This document shows positions 1 to 12,088 of a stretch of DNA of 40,180 nt, in pieces (the stretch's first letter is position 1; every line of letters begins with the position of its first letter). The translations under genes were made by a program, and so were the position numbers. Source of the stretch: Rhizomucor pusillus (taxonomy: Eukaryota; Mucoromycota; Mucoromycetes; Mucorales; Lichtheimiaceae). The notes under the pieces are model-generated. The model was given only the letters and a program-made list of their open reading frames with translations. It was not told the DNA's origin and searched no databases. The DNA is taken from positions 1-40,180 of the forward strand of contig FWWN02000654.1 of NCBI GenBank assembly GCA_900175165.2. The letters are read 5' to 3'.

Positions 1-1382
1 CCCCCAAAAAAAAGAAAAGAACCAAGAAAAACGTGCTCATTGCTCCAAAGCGCTCCTATGAAGTGGGGCAACCAGGGGCTTCAAAACGGTCTCAGTAGAG
101 CGGTGGCTCTCGGTGAAGCCTGTATCCGTGGTCCGCAGTGTCCCTCGCGTGGTTTGATGCAGGACTGTCAGTTCGAACGGCTACATCTTGGAGGATAGAT
201 GTCACAAGCAGTACAGGCAACACATATTTGATGCGGAAACTGTGCTGATTCTGATGTTCGCTGTTGGGAGGGTAAAGCAACAGCAGCAGTGATGGCAGCC
301 TCTATGCAGTCTGGTCAAGGTTCCCAATTCCTAATTGCAAATCAGGATACGCGTCAAAGACACTACGGTGATGATGATAAAAAGCTTTACATTTTGGATT
401 ACGATGGTGATGAGTATTATTTGAACAACAAGATATTTCATCTGCTTTTCTAGGTTTCCTTGCACAGCCCGATGTATCAAGAGCAAAGATGAGTATCAAA
501 TACTAAGAGTACATCAATGACTTTGGATGCTAATCGATTTCTTACTTGCATAGGTATCCTGAAGCTAAAATTACTTCAAGACCGCGTGGACACAAAGCTG
601 GAAAGCCCCAATGGCCTTCGGGCTATTGGGCGCCTCCATAGAAAGTTGGCTCTTGGCGGTTGTCGTGGCCAGCTTCGACACATCTTCAAGGTCAAGTCAT
701 TGGCTGTATCTTTCTGTGGAAGGTGGGGACTGGCAAGTGTCGCCTCCTCGCGGTGGTCCCTGGATATATCGTTGGCTATATCTTCATGCCAACGTGAACT
801 AAACGGCACTTCTAGCTGTCTGAAGGTTGCGAATAGATCAAGGAATAAACATGTTAACAGCAGTCTTCGTATACAGATCTTTCTTTGCTCAAGCTGTATT
901 TATATTTGACGTTTGAGGGGACGTTGTTTGCATTGTTGGGAGTCTGAATCTTTTTTTTCTGTTTCCATCTAGTAATCCACACTTGGGACTATAATGAATT
1001 CAGGGCGATAATATGAGCTAGCGGTTCAATAAGTGTCGTGGTCTGTCACACAAAGGCATCAAGGAAGCAACATCAACGATGGATTCTGTAGAGGCGAGAA
1101 AAGCAGCGAGACAGCGTCGGAAAGCAAGAACCAGAATCGATTCATAGCCGGCTTGGAGCCGTGCAGCGCAAAAGTGGATATGATCTTCAAGCACACAAGC
1201 AACGGATTCGGTTGCACCGATACAAGCTTTTTGCGACAGATAGTCAAAAACCTTGGTCTGTACCAGTTCTAAGTCAGTTGTTAAACGTCATGAATTGCCC
1301 ATAGGCTCTGGAAAACATGTTGTGAATAAATTTCAGTGTACATACAATGAATATATATATGTATATATATTTATTTTATGCT
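1..1382. other. Unresolved region, possible gene fragments
   Basis: No gene could be assembled with confidence. On the + strand an open stretch from an ATG at 58 to a stop at 196 and another from 291 to 461 look protein-like (the second contains LYILDYDGDEYYLNN). A splice from about 405 into 452 would extend the second. A longer + frame runs 517-909, and a - frame over 576-809 is also open. None matches a family I recognise and no set of joins is clearly better than another. The stretch before 1382 is AT-rich and probably carries the 3' end signals of the minus-strand transporter. It could hold one or two short-exon genes or decayed sequence. Confidence 0.3.
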
Positions 1383-3822
1383 TTAGGCTTGGTCGAAGCC
1401 TCTCCGTACACAGACGGACCTGACAGCTGCGTCTATAGTATAATGGAAACAGGGATATTTATCTTGCGGCGGGGGGAAACCATTGTTCGTGACGATAATA
1501 GAATCGTACGAGCGCAAACTTGACATCTTGGCGGGTATTGTTGTTTCGCGCTTGTTAGCGACGGGCGGCAGAGTGCCGAAGCCGAATGCAAGCAAGTTGC
1601 GGCGAACATCCACATTCAGGTTCACAAAGTGCCATTCGACCGACTGGCCCGCATAGTTATCGAGCGTTTTGCGCAGGTTGACGAGCATTTGCAAGCCTGT
1701 GGCATCCACGCGACGCACAGCACTGAAATCGAAAATGAGAGCTTGCAAGGGCGGCAGCTGCAGCCTGCCATCCCCTGCACAGATCGGTTCTTGGTTCCAC
1801 AGGAGATCTTCTTGATGCCGGCTGTTGTTACCCCTATTATCATCGTCATCGGCGTCGTCGTTATCGTCGCTGCAACCTTTGGTCCGCATCTTGACAGCAT
1901 CGAGGATGACTTCAGAGACATGAGCTGCGTTTGGAAAGAGGATGGAATCGATGGGTCGTAGAACAACCAAACCGCGAGGCAGATTTTCGAGTCTCGAGAT
2001 GAACACTGGGTCGCGCTCACACACGTACTGGCCAGGTTGCAGTCTGCCAAGGACTTGGACAGGCGGTCTTGCAAGGCGCACCAGCAGTCCAAAGACGGAT
2101 AAACCGATCGCGACGTAGATGCCCACTTCGACGTCCACAAAGAACGTGATAAGCACGGCGCAGAGCCACACACCTAGTTCGAACCAGCTAGCTGTCCACA
2201 GCTCCTTGAGGTAGGAATAGCCAGAGACGAGGTCGGACACGGCGTGAATTACGACAGCTGCCAAGGCAGCGTCCGGAATGTAATAAAACGCGGGAGTAAG
2301 CACGTACAGTGCGAGCACGACGACGGTTGCGCTGCAGAGACCTGCAAGAGGGGTTTTTGAGCCGGACCTGGCCATGATAGCTGTGCGACTAAATGCACCG
2401 GTGCTTGGGTATCCACCAAAGAATGCGACGGCAACGTTGCATACGCCAATGGCGAAAATCTCCTGATCAGGGCGTATTGTATAGTTGTACACTCTCCCAA
2501 ACGATTTCGCCACAGACACGTGCTCCAGGATCAGGATAAGAACAATGCTTGGAATGATGCCAGCGACTGTCCAGATAACAGTCATGTCGATCATCGGCAC
2601 GCCGAGAGCATCGAAACCGGCGGGCACGTCTCCAATGATGCTGAATGGGCTGTTGTTGTAGTTATTATTGTTTTCCTTTTGCTTCAATGAAGCGTTGATG
2701 ATGAAAGATATCAGGGTTGCAACAATGACAATGAGGCCGCTGCGCATGATGCTGAAATAGAAAATGGCTTTGCGTAGAAGTCCTCTCTGTCCAGAGACCT
2801 TTGAATGCTGCAACGCGCGCTCGCAGATCCATTTGATGGCATACAGAGTTATGAGAGCGATTAGCCCAAATGCAAGGTCGACCTTGGTTTCTCCTAGATG
2901 CGCAAAGAATTCATAGAATACAAGGTACGGTGACTGGTGGGTATCGATGCTGTTGGATGTGCCGGCGAGAGACGGTAGCTGCGAGAGTGTGATGGTGATT
3001 GCAGAACCTGTCATGAACCCGGCAATGGCAGGGCCTAATATGTGTAATATGGATATATTAGGTGATTATTGCTCTTATGTGCGCACGTTACATGAGAGAG
3101 ATAAGGATTTGTTCTTACCAGGTATGAAATCGACGAGAATACCGAGTCGGATGCATCCGATTCCGATTGCACAAATGCCGACAAACAGAGCTAGTGTCAC
3201 ACCTATTTGCGCTGGAGAGATGGAAGGGTCGGTATTCACAACGGTGGTAACTGCTTGACCGACAAGAAGCGAAACCGTGGCTGCAACGAAATACTTAGGA
3301 ATTGCAAGGTTGGATTATTCCTTTTTTTCTTTTACATACATATCGGACCTATGCTGATGTCCTTGGATGTGCCAAAAAGGCAATATATGGCGGCACCCGC
3401 GAAAGAGGAGCTGTCAAAAAACAAGATGATGAATATGTGAGCACACGCCAATGTAGCTATATTAATGTACTATATTTTTCAGTCAAAAAGAGACACATAC
3501 TACAATCCATACTGCGGGTCGAGATTCGCCAGTTTTGCGTAGGCCATTCCTTGGGGCACCATGACGATGCCGACAGTTACACCTGCAATGATATCTTGAA
3601 GCAGCCACTGGTACAGACCAATGTCAGTTTGAAAACGTTATATTGCTGTTGCTCTCGAGATAAAAATTTAAATACCGAGAGATTGTATCGATGTATCCAT
3701 TCAAAAACCGGAAAAAGGCTGCAGATGTAGTTACGTAGACATCGCGGTGCATCGTGTATCGCTTTTGATGCTTGTTGACGGTACGTCAAGTCGTCGTAGT
3801 CTACAATGATGACGGTGCTCAT
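1383..3822 (-). CDS. SulP family sulfate/anion permease with STAS domain
   Basis: Plasma-membrane SulP (SLC26-type) transporter, probably for sulfate. Exons (-): 3676-3822, 3501-3607, 3340-3410, 3119-3280, 1383-3034; joined length 712 codons. The N-terminus carries the family signature [13 protein letters not shown] followed by MVPQGMAYA and YGLYSSF, then many hydrophobic segments to about residue 470. A C-terminal STAS domain (about 500-650) shows [16 protein letters not shown] and [16 protein letters not shown] very acidic Asp/Asn-rich insertion lies in the STAS variable loop. All four introns are GT-AG. The start is the first ATG of the first exon, just before the conserved N-terminal helix. 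Family assignment is secure; the exact anion is inferred, since some fungal SulP proteins carry molybdate or other anions. Confidence 0.92.
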
Positions 3823-5689
3823 ATGTGGATTTGATATATGCTACAGAGCACTGTGGGGTATATGTGAATAAGATGAAGAGATTGGATGATGAGGATTGAA
3901 AATGTACGAGTGAAAGAAGAAGAAATAAAAAAAGGTGTATGATATATATAAATGTGTATGTATAAAGTGAGAAGAAAAGAAATGAGATTGCTGCTGCTGC
4001 TGCCGTTGCTGCAATGTTCAAGGGCCCGTGCGGTTTTGTTTTTGTTTTTTTTTTTTTACTATTTCGTCGCTGCTTTTATTTCAAGGGGTAGATGGGGGAC
4101 CCTAATGCAAGAGCCGCAAAGGAGAAGTGTGGAAGGGGAGGTGTGCGTAACTGTTCCAAGGCTAGCATGTCTCACTGTGTGTCTATCCTTTTATGTAGAT
4201 CCCAGTAACTCAAATGTTATAATACATACCTGTCTGTCTGTTTATCTTTTTTTTCCGTGAATGATGCATGCATGCTTATGTTTCTTCTCTCGTTTCTCTC
4301 TTAAACTTCATCGTGCTTCCACTAAACCGGTGATCTGTCTCCTTTTTTTGTTTATTCTCTGCTATCGGCCCTCCTTCCGCTTCCATCGGCACGTCTTATT
4401 TGTCTTGATTTGCCGGGCAAACTTTACGTTGCACGACTGCACACGTCTGCCGCTGCTGCTGTCAAAGGAAATCGTTCTGCTTCTTAACCGATCCCATGAG
4501 AGCTACTACTTTCGCATTGCATGCGTTGTTTTTCTTGTTCACATTGCCGTAACCAAAACCTTAAAACGATGTATATAAAAAACGCGCAAAAAGTCATGAG
4601 GAACTATCCATTCCGTTTACCCTCCCCTTTCACCCTCACTTTTTCTTTTGCTGTAATGATTTTTGACTTGCTGCTGTGCCTGACGAAATGCTACAGTATT
4701 TAATTTTTCCGTTGCAACTGAAGCTGATGCAAGACCGCACACTCAAAGTTTCCAATGCAGCCGGCGGCAACCAAATAGAACCATAAAATGTATTTTTGTT
4801 CCTTTTATCCCTCTCCCAGCTGAGCAATAGTTCTACTACAACCACCTTGCCGAGAAGAAGTTTTGGAATTATCCAACAAGTTGGCTGTTTTGTTGGCAGG
4901 TATCTTTTTAAATATATATTTCCAGATCCATCAGTAGGTACAACGATAACGAAGCGGTGGTCATCTTGCTATGAAGGAAAGTTAAAGTATTATTTTGCTA
5001 TCATACATCTTTTGTTGATAAGCTTTCCGAATGTGTGCGACTACATCGGTCATTGTTATTTCTCCTGCAGCTCCCTCTACTTTCTTTCCAGAAAGAAAAC
5101 TTCGTCATTCTTCTCAAGTATGTATATATGCATAGAATTTCTATTGACTATGTAAGCTTGCACCAAGGCTTTTGGAGGGCTTGCACGCCACCATCCAAAG
5201 TAGTGTGATTGGCTGTGCAGCGGATAGCGTTTCGGTATACCTTTTTGGCAATCTGCTCTTGCTACATATTTTCGGTGGATAGGTCGGCTTGCATAATTAT
5301 GTGTTAATGATTAATGAATGCCTTGGATGGCACATAAGCAGTAGGATTGCATTGGCGGTTTGCACGGCAGCAGCTTGGCACATGCTCCGATGCAAACATG
5401 AGTGTACCGCCCAAGTCATCAGCAAACAATATGTGAAAAAACGCAATCATTGATCACATTCATGGTGTAAGGTTTCCAATTGTCCTTTTTTCAATTTTTT
5501 TTTTAAAAATCATCTATTTACAACACGCAAGCGAGGACCTTTGGAAGGTTCCATAAAAATACAACAACTGCGATACATGCAAGACCAAATATGAAATAAT
5601 GAGAAAATGGGATACGAGGAAATACGAACAGGAAAAAAATATTTGTGCATGCCGGATCTCTCTGCCATCTTTTGTTGATTTTCGTCCAT
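3823..5689. other. Intergenic: upstream region of the SulP gene and 3' region of the synthetase
   Basis: About 1.9 kb between two minus-strand genes. The first few hundred bases beyond 3822 are rich in poly-T, CT and GA tracts, as expected of a fungal promoter and leader. Open frames at 3952-4260, 4261-4578 and 4796-5155 are T-rich, hydrophobic by composition and lack splice continuity, so I do not call them genes. No RNA gene or mobile element was seen. Confidence 0.5.
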
Positions 5690-7726
5690 CTAGATCGCTT
5701 GAGGTTGGCTGTGGATCATGTTGGGTACAGGCTCATAGATGTACTGCAAGATTTTAAGGTTATTAATTTTTCAGTTTCTATGTTGTAAGTTCATCTATTG
5801 CATGTATAACTTACGTCGCGGTAGAGCTCTTCGATCTTCATACGGACAAGGCATTTGCCGGGGACCTTTGTGTTCTTCATAAAGAAGGTGTACATCGGGT
5901 GATCCTTTGGAATCATAGCCTCCATGTGTTTGCGGACCATCTGCCAACCACGTCCATTGTGGTGCATACCGAGGACTCGGATGAGGCGTTGGAACTGAGA
6001 GTGGAAGAGGGTGTGGTAAAGGAGCTTGTATACTTCGTCCAAAGTTTCGGCGACGACGCAGCTATCAGGGATCACATCCAGCTTGGCACCGCATGACTTT
6101 TCCAGAGTTTCACCGTGAACCTTGACGCCTCCAAAGTCGCGAATGACGAAACCTTTGAGCTCGCCTGTGTTACGGTCGAAGCGGGCAAGCGTGTTTTGGC
6201 CGTGGGCTTCAAATGCTACGCCGTTCTCGAGACAGGGGGGAACAAATGCTTTGAGTGCGACCTCGATGTATCTATCCAAAAATTGGGCGCGCTTCTCCTC
6301 CGTGTCCAGCTTCCATACATGCTCTGCCAAGCTCACGTCGGTGTCGGGGCGCTGAATCTTTTCGACCAAGGCGGCAGTGACAATGATAGCGTCCTGGTTA
6401 TCTTCTTGGTACTCGAAGGCTTCGCGGAAGACCGCGCTGCAGTGCTTGGCAACGTCAAAATCGGGGTGCTTGTAAACAGCGCTTGCGAGTTCGCGTTCAA
6501 TTGTGAGGTAGTTGGGGTCATAGGTAAGGCGGGGAACAACATCTGCGGAGAATCCAGGGCCAAAGTGAGTTGTGAATGGCGTGATCGTTCGGAGAGCTGA
6601 AGAAACTTTAATGCCAAGGCAGAGCTTGAGCGAGAGACCCTTGAGGACGTCTGGGAGGGCGACCGAGCGGATGGATGTGAGACTCTGCGCGGTGATACTG
6701 TGACGTTCAGACAGAATCACGGCGTCTGGGAATTTCTGCTGAATGTTGGGTATTTGAAGCTCGTGCACGGGAACAAGGACATGTTCCGGGTATTCTGCAG
6801 GGTCCACTTGCATGGCCCGCATCAACGGAACCGCGTATTGCTCGAAATCGCCGCGTAGCTTCATGGAACTTTTGGGAACTGCAATCACGCGCAACGAAGG
6901 AGTGACCAGACTGCTCTGTCCAGGCTTGATGGGCGGCATGGGTGGGAAGCTCTTGCGTGCCTTGTGCATCTAGATAATATATATATAAAGATTAGATACT
7001 GATGGGTACCTGCAACCACGTGTCACGAGGTTCCCTTTATCGGCATTAAACTTACCGGGTGCGTAGCGTGTCCTTCCAAGATCGATTGTTCCCACTGGAC
7101 AGAGGACGATTGGAGCGTCGGCAATGGCTTGGGATGGTCGTATGCGTATGCTAAGTAATGCAAATATCTTTAATATGCTTGCGTGCATGTGCAAGAAGAA
7201 GTGCAAATAACTTACTTTGGTGGATAACGGAGCTTTCAAGTTCGGCAGCGATTTGAGAGCTAAGCTTGTCATTTACACCGTAATCCTTGGCAAAGTCGAA
7301 CCAGAGGGTAACAGCATCGTATCCATCGGATACTTGGATTTCCTTCCAGATTTGCTGAACAATCTTGTTGACGGACGCGTTGGTTGTGGAGTACGCGTTT
7401 TGGACACGATCGGAGGATGCATAGATTTGGGGAAGCATGTCCCAAGGATCAACGAGATCGACCTTGTAAGCTTGCATGCCATTCCAGAGAGTCTCCTTGG
7501 CCCCAAGCTCGGGATATCCACGCAACGGAACAGCGGCTAGAAGTTGTTGCTTTGACTTGGGGCAGCAGAGCACGCATACACCGACGGTGTTTTCAGCGCC
7601 AGCAGCATCGGTAGGAAAGAAGTACGCAGGAACGAGAGCTTCGGTGACGAGGCATGCAATTAATCGGGAGGTAGCGGCAAACTTGCCGTACAGGGCATTC
7701 TTTTCAGATACGTCAGGAACAGGCAT
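5690..7726 (-). CDS. NIS siderophore synthetase (IucA/IucC family), probable rhizoferrin synthetase
   Basis: ATP-dependent, NRPS-independent ligase. In Mucorales this family makes rhizoferrin by joining two citrates to putrescine (diaminobutane). Exons (-): 7216-7726, 7056-7150, 5815-6969, 5690-5743, giving 604 aa, normal for the family. The IucA/IucC nucleotide- and citrate-binding motif is rebuilt across an exon junction as SILEGHATHP followed by MHKAR (about residues 190-207). The C-terminal FhuF-like region contains GFVIRDFGGVKVHGE. The last exon is only 54 nt and ends in SQPQAI. The start is the ATG at 7726; the upstream in-frame stretch has no ATG. The gene stands alone. Two iron-type GATA sites lie 100 and 278 bp upstream of the start. 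The family is certain; rhizoferrin as product is inferred from the lineage, and another citrate-based siderophore is possible. Confidence 0.9.
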
Positions 7727-7825
7727 GAGGAGCAGGCAATTAAAAGAAAGGGGGAGTGAGAGCAAGGTTGTCGGCTTAAATATGTGGGTGAAGCGGAACT
7801 TGCTGACAATCCGTTCCGTGCTACT

Positions 7826-7834
7826 TTATCAGAT
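7826..7834 (-). promoter_or_regulatory. Iron-type GATA site (ATCTGATAA), proximal
   Basis: Reads ATCTGATAA on the minus strand, an exact match to ATCWGATAA, the site bound by fungal iron-responsive GATA repressors (Urbs1, SreA, Sre, Fep1 class). It lies 100 bp upstream of the synthetase start codon and in the orientation of that gene. The match is seen directly; function is inferred. Confidence 0.6.
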
Positions 7835-8003
7835 GTAACTTTTTTTTTTCTATACGTTGGTTGCACACACACACAAAAGCAAGACGCACAGCAGCGTTTC
7901 GCAATGCAAAGGGCAAGGGAAAAAGGAAGGTGCAAGGAAACACACGATCGTCCACACTAATTTTCAATTCCCGAGAGCCACCCAAAAAGAACAATTTTTT
8001 TTC

Positions 8004-8012
8004 TTATCAGAT
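8004..8012 (-). promoter_or_regulatory. Iron-type GATA site (ATCTGATAA), distal
   Basis: A second exact ATCTGATAA on the minus strand, 278 bp upstream of the same start codon and in the same orientation as the proximal site. Paired sites are typical of siderophore promoters controlled by iron-sensing GATA factors. Function is inferred from the repeat and its position. Confidence 0.6.
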
Positions 8013-10057
8013 GACTTTGGCTGTCGTCATCCCGGATCCGATCTGTCTCTCACTCATCAAATCATGGGTACTTGCACTGCTGCTTGAGATCCCGATCATC
8101 TCTCTTTCTTGCAAACGGATCACTAATCAAATATTAAATTCTTTCGGAAGCATGAAACTGTGAAACCGTACAAGCAGATCGGCTTCAGATGACTCTCCCT
8201 CCCTCCCTTCGTTACCCCCGACTGCAAGGCTAAACTATTTAAGCAGCAATATTATACATAACTTTAACACTGTGTGTATGGGATATGGATAGAGTATATA
8301 TTCTCATCCTACATACTACTTTAAATTCTAATTCTTCCAAAAGCAGCAACAATTGTAATAATCACTAAAGCAAGCAGGGAAATCTGCAGTGGGCATTCCC
8401 GTCCTTCCATCAATTCTCTAGTAGATTGCTTATTTCTTTCGCAGATCAAAATCTTTGGCAATCGGTTTATTCCACCTTTTAGATGCGAAACGGGTAGCCG
8501 AGATTGGTAAAGACTTTATCGTTATCATGATAATTCTTCCGTGTCCCATTGTCCTAGATCGCTCACGAAATAAACTGGAACATCCTTAGTGATAATTCTC
8601 TTTCCTTATCGCTGCGGAAGAACTTTTTTCTGGAGACTGAAGCGATGTGACAAATGGGTGAAGGGCCAGTTTTTTGATGGAAAAATGTAGCTAACTGATT
8701 TATTCACCTTCCACACGTGTTGTATGGTAAGAGTGTATAACACGAAATGGGCTACAAAATTAACGTTTACCTTTGGAGTTTGGCAGGCAGAACAGACACC
8801 AGTCTGAGGAACTCGACTTCAAATTTTTGCATATTCAGCATTGTATATAACTATATACGGGGTCTAGCCGATAACGGGCCTTAGGTAGACAAGCGGTAGA
8901 TTTATCAAAGCAAACTCTTTGGGTGGAGAATCTCCTATGTTGAAATGAGCGGTTAAATGTATAAGTTCTTTTGGATGGAAACATGCTGTACTATATTGGA
9001 ATGAATAGTGGGAACGCATTTATGACGGTCAAGATTTTCAATGTGTGGGTTAGGAATCTGTTTTCCGTAAGTCCCCAGTGTCTTTGCGCGAAGCGTATCG
9101 CGGCGAAGGAGCGCTCAAACGTTCAGGAAATAAAGAGTTCGACGCTACTGTTGTCGACTAAGCCGAAAATGCCGAGCCTATGTACGCGGCGACGCAGGAG
9201 CGCCAACCCCAAATCAAGAGTGTATTCCCCATCGAGCGCCGCTCCGAATAAATCGGGAATTCGATGGCGCTGTGCTTGCAATAGCGAAGCGGATGCAAAG
9301 CTGCCGAAGAATGGATGTTTATGAGGGTCAAACGAGTAGCACAACGCCTCGAATTCCCTGAAAATATTCCCAAAACGTCGAATTCATCTTGAAATTTATT
9401 GAACCTAGCACGCGAAAAGATACAACGATTTGTGCAACTTCCTTCTTTGTTGCTCATTTTTTTTTGGATCGCTAAAATCCAGAAATGTCAAGCTTCGCAC
9501 AGATTTCCATGATTTTTTCCCTGCATGCATATAAAAGCTTGGAAAGACGAATCCACTGGAGTTTCGTCTCCAACTTTATGTTATGCTTCCAAAAATACTG
9601 TGTCAATGACGTTGCAATCATTTGGTGAAACCGATCATTCGATGTTCCAGCAGACTACGCATCTACAACAGTGTCGATGCGTGCGTATTGCATGTCATAC
9701 TGCGGTATATTATCATCGAGTGCTGTCAGTTGATATATACATTACAAAGTAGATTGCATACTCGATAACAGTGGGTAATTATCGAAATCATATTTTCATT
9801 TCATTACTGTTATAACTCAGCAGAAGCTCATTTTGACACATCCGGATCGTTCTCGCCTACAATGCCTAATCTTAAGACTACGGCCCTGGAACTCAGACAA
9901 AGATGGCGAGGCTGCATGATACAGGGACAGTTCAGACACCACAGACCCTGTTGCATGTATGCTTCCCTATCCCCAATATCGACGAATCTTCAAAACCGCA
10001 AGTAATCAATAAGGTGTATCCAATGGCGTAGAGATATCATCTCCTTGCTGTTAACAG

Positions 10058-10134
10058 TAAACCTGGAACTTCAATGGCCGGTGCAAAACCAAGTTTCACA
10101 TAAACCTGGAATCTCGATGGTGGATGCAAAACCA
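10058..10134 (+). repeat. Imperfect direct repeat, two 34-bp copies
   Basis: Copies at 10058-10091 and 10101-10134 (43-bp spacing) both begin TAAACCTGGA and end TGCAAAACCA, with about six mismatches between. An open frame through them reads a repeated PGISMVDAKPG-like unit, but the frame is short and unsupported. This may be a tandem duplication or a fragment of a former repeat protein. Confidence 0.6.
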
Positions 10135-10373
10135 GGGTTGGGAGAGACACGCGAGTCTGTTTCGGTGCAATGCACTATCCAAAATATACTTTTGAACACC
10201 TACAAAATTGCCTTAGAGGTAAGCAGGTTCCGTGGAAACTCCTGGAGGAAGATCGACATAGAAGATTTGTAGACTTTACATGTCACTGGGCAGGTTCACA
10301 AAAGATATCATACTGTGAAACAGCATTCGATGTCCCGGATGTAAGCATTGTCTCTGATAACAGTTGAGATGCC

Positions 10374-10380
10374 TATAAAA
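10374..10380 (+). promoter_or_regulatory. TATA-like element
   Basis: TATAAAA followed by a CT-rich tract, about 510 bp upstream of the ATG at 10894. An acceptor-like CTACAG just downstream suggests that a leader intron could lie between it and the coding start. Weak evidence. Confidence 0.25.
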
Positions 10381-10893
10381 AGAGCAATCCCCTTACATTT
10401 CTTTTTTCTCTTTATCTTCTACAGAAACAATAAAGAGAAATGATATGGTAAGCTAGAACATCAAATCTTTTAAGATTGCAAACGATTGACGGTTGTTGCA
10501 GATTGAAGCATATTTATATATACCTTTTGCCTAAATTATGTATGCAGCTTCTCTGCTCTCCGGTGTCTTCCCCTGGGCTCTGTGATCTCTTGCATGCTCT
10601 ATACAAAAGCTTACTCATATTCTATGGCGTGCGTGCGGCGTGACAAGTATTTTTTGCTTGCAAGTGCATATCGTTCTATCCAAGCAAGTCTCCTCTCTGT
10701 ACGTAGAAGCATCCCTCTGTCCCCCATCTCAAAACTGTATTTTTTATATATTGTCTTTCCCTCTGCCCGCGTCTGCACTGCCCCGACACGATGGGTGGAC
10801 CCGGCTTAAAGCGGGAGACAATAACTTTTGTTCGTCGGTCTGGTATAGTTTTCTGCATTTATACCCAACTTGAAAGAGAAAGAAAACAAGATC

Positions 10894-11903
10894 ATGGCCG
10901 ATCTCGATTTTGCATTTGACGACGATGTCTTTATTCAAAAAGCAGAGCGCAAGCTCCCAGTCGTGCAAACAAGCTACGATGCCAAGGAGGAGACGGACGG
11001 GGTAACTTGACGTTATGTCCTCGCTCGTAGATCGATCTTACAAACCAACGTCCAGTGGTTTCATAACTTTAAAGATTACGAAAGCCTCATGCACGAAAAA
11101 CTCGGGCCAATTCAGCTCAAGAGCGCGGTTGAGCACGATTACTTGCACAAACGGTATGACCGTGCACTGGAAGGGGCGCTGGCATACATTAAAGTCGTCG
11201 AGAGCGGCAGCGTAAAAATTACAACTGCACGGGAAATGTGTGAGACAGCCGTGCACTGTGCTGTGCGACTCGGCAAGTTCGATGTGGCAGGAAAACTATT
11301 AGATAAAACAACGGCAAGTCTGATAATATCTTACCATTGCTGCTGTGTGCTGTATAGCTCACGTTTGATCAACCATCTACATAGTCATCTTCGGAACTGG
11401 GGACACTGCAGTTGCAAGGAAAAGTGTATCCACTGTGCGGACGGCCGCGGGACGGCGTAGCAGCGTTGGTGCGGTACAACAGCGTGCGACGATCCGATTA
11501 CCAGACGTACAAGCAGCTTGCTTTAATTTTTTACAACCCTGAGCAGGTGGGATGCATGTGCAACCATCTGGCACGGATGTGTATCGAGCGTGCACGCAAG
11601 ATCATGACGACGACGCGGTGGGCCCTGAATGTGGAGCACGTGCGTCGGCGGTATGAGCATGAACTACAGGAACTGGACCGAAAACTGGATCAAATCATAA
11701 AGTCGGGCGGTGAAAGTAGCTGCTTTGTAACCTGGATGCAGCAGCAGCAACGCGACGCACCAATATCTGCGGAGCAATTGGCAACCGTCGATTTGGATGC
11801 ATACAACCCAGACGACATTGAAGCTATCTACAAGCATCTTGTCAAACACAACGATGATGCCACCGAAGACGTAAATGACTCGCGGAACGTTCGAGAATTA
11901 TAG
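10894..11903 (+). CDS. Helical-repeat protein resembling animal C8orf76
   Basis: Exons (+): 10894-11001, 11056-11313, 11412-11903; 285 aa. The N-terminus is acidic and aromatic (DLDFAFDDDVF). After the first junction comes WFHNFKDYE, then alpha-helical TPR-like pairs: KRYDRALEGALAYIKVVESG and LGKFDVAGKLLDK. This order (short acidic start, a W-F-aromatic step, then TPR-like helices) resembles C8orf76, a conserved protein of unknown role; I recognise it by pattern only. The C-terminal half is helical and coiled-coil-like, from RRRYEHELQELDRKLDQI to the end. The second intron (11314-11411) uses a GC donor (GCAAGT); no GT donor in the phase needed was found. Function unknown. The gene converges on the 14-3-3 gene with 185 bp between stops. 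Confidence 0.65.
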
Positions 11904-12088
11904 AAAATGTAAAGTAAAAAAGAGTAGTGTGAATCATCGCAAAAAAAAAAACCCAGGGGTTGGGGGCATCTCTTTGTTTCTTGGGTTGGATATAACATGC
12001 ACGCTAGATCGCTTTCTTTCGTGGTGGAAATTTTATATAAATTTGGGCATCTTCTTTTTTTTGTTCTTTTTTGTTTTCTCCTCTTTCT

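Larger units (their letters stand above)
8013..10893. other. Long non-coding stretch
   Basis: About 2.9 kb. The part near 8013 belongs to the upstream region of the synthetase. From about 9100 to 9350 the sequence is more GC-rich and open on both strands (+ 8971-9324, - 9123-9344), but the translations have no recognisable motif and no splice continuity; it may be a decayed coding fragment. An imperfect direct repeat lies at 10058-10134. The last 500 bases are pyrimidine-rich and carry a TATA-like element at 10374, likely promoter and leader of the next gene. No tRNA-like B-box was found. Confidence 0.45.

Noticed and set aside
1079..1150. Basic run after an ATG at 1079 (ARKAARQRRKARTRIDS) like the start of a Get2-type protein
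   Set aside because: The frame stops at once, no donor joins it to a membrane-helix exon, and the SulP gene follows on the other strand.
1622..2173. 183-codon frame inside the SulP gene
   Set aside because: Out-of-frame shadow of the transporter coding exon.
4796..5155. 119-codon + strand open frame rich in Phe, Ser and Tyr
   Set aside because: Composition reflects T-rich DNA; no motif, no splice context and no conserved pattern.
8971..9324. 117-codon + strand open frame, with - strand frames over the same bases
   Set aside because: Both strands are open because the segment is GC-richer; neither translation shows a recognisable domain.
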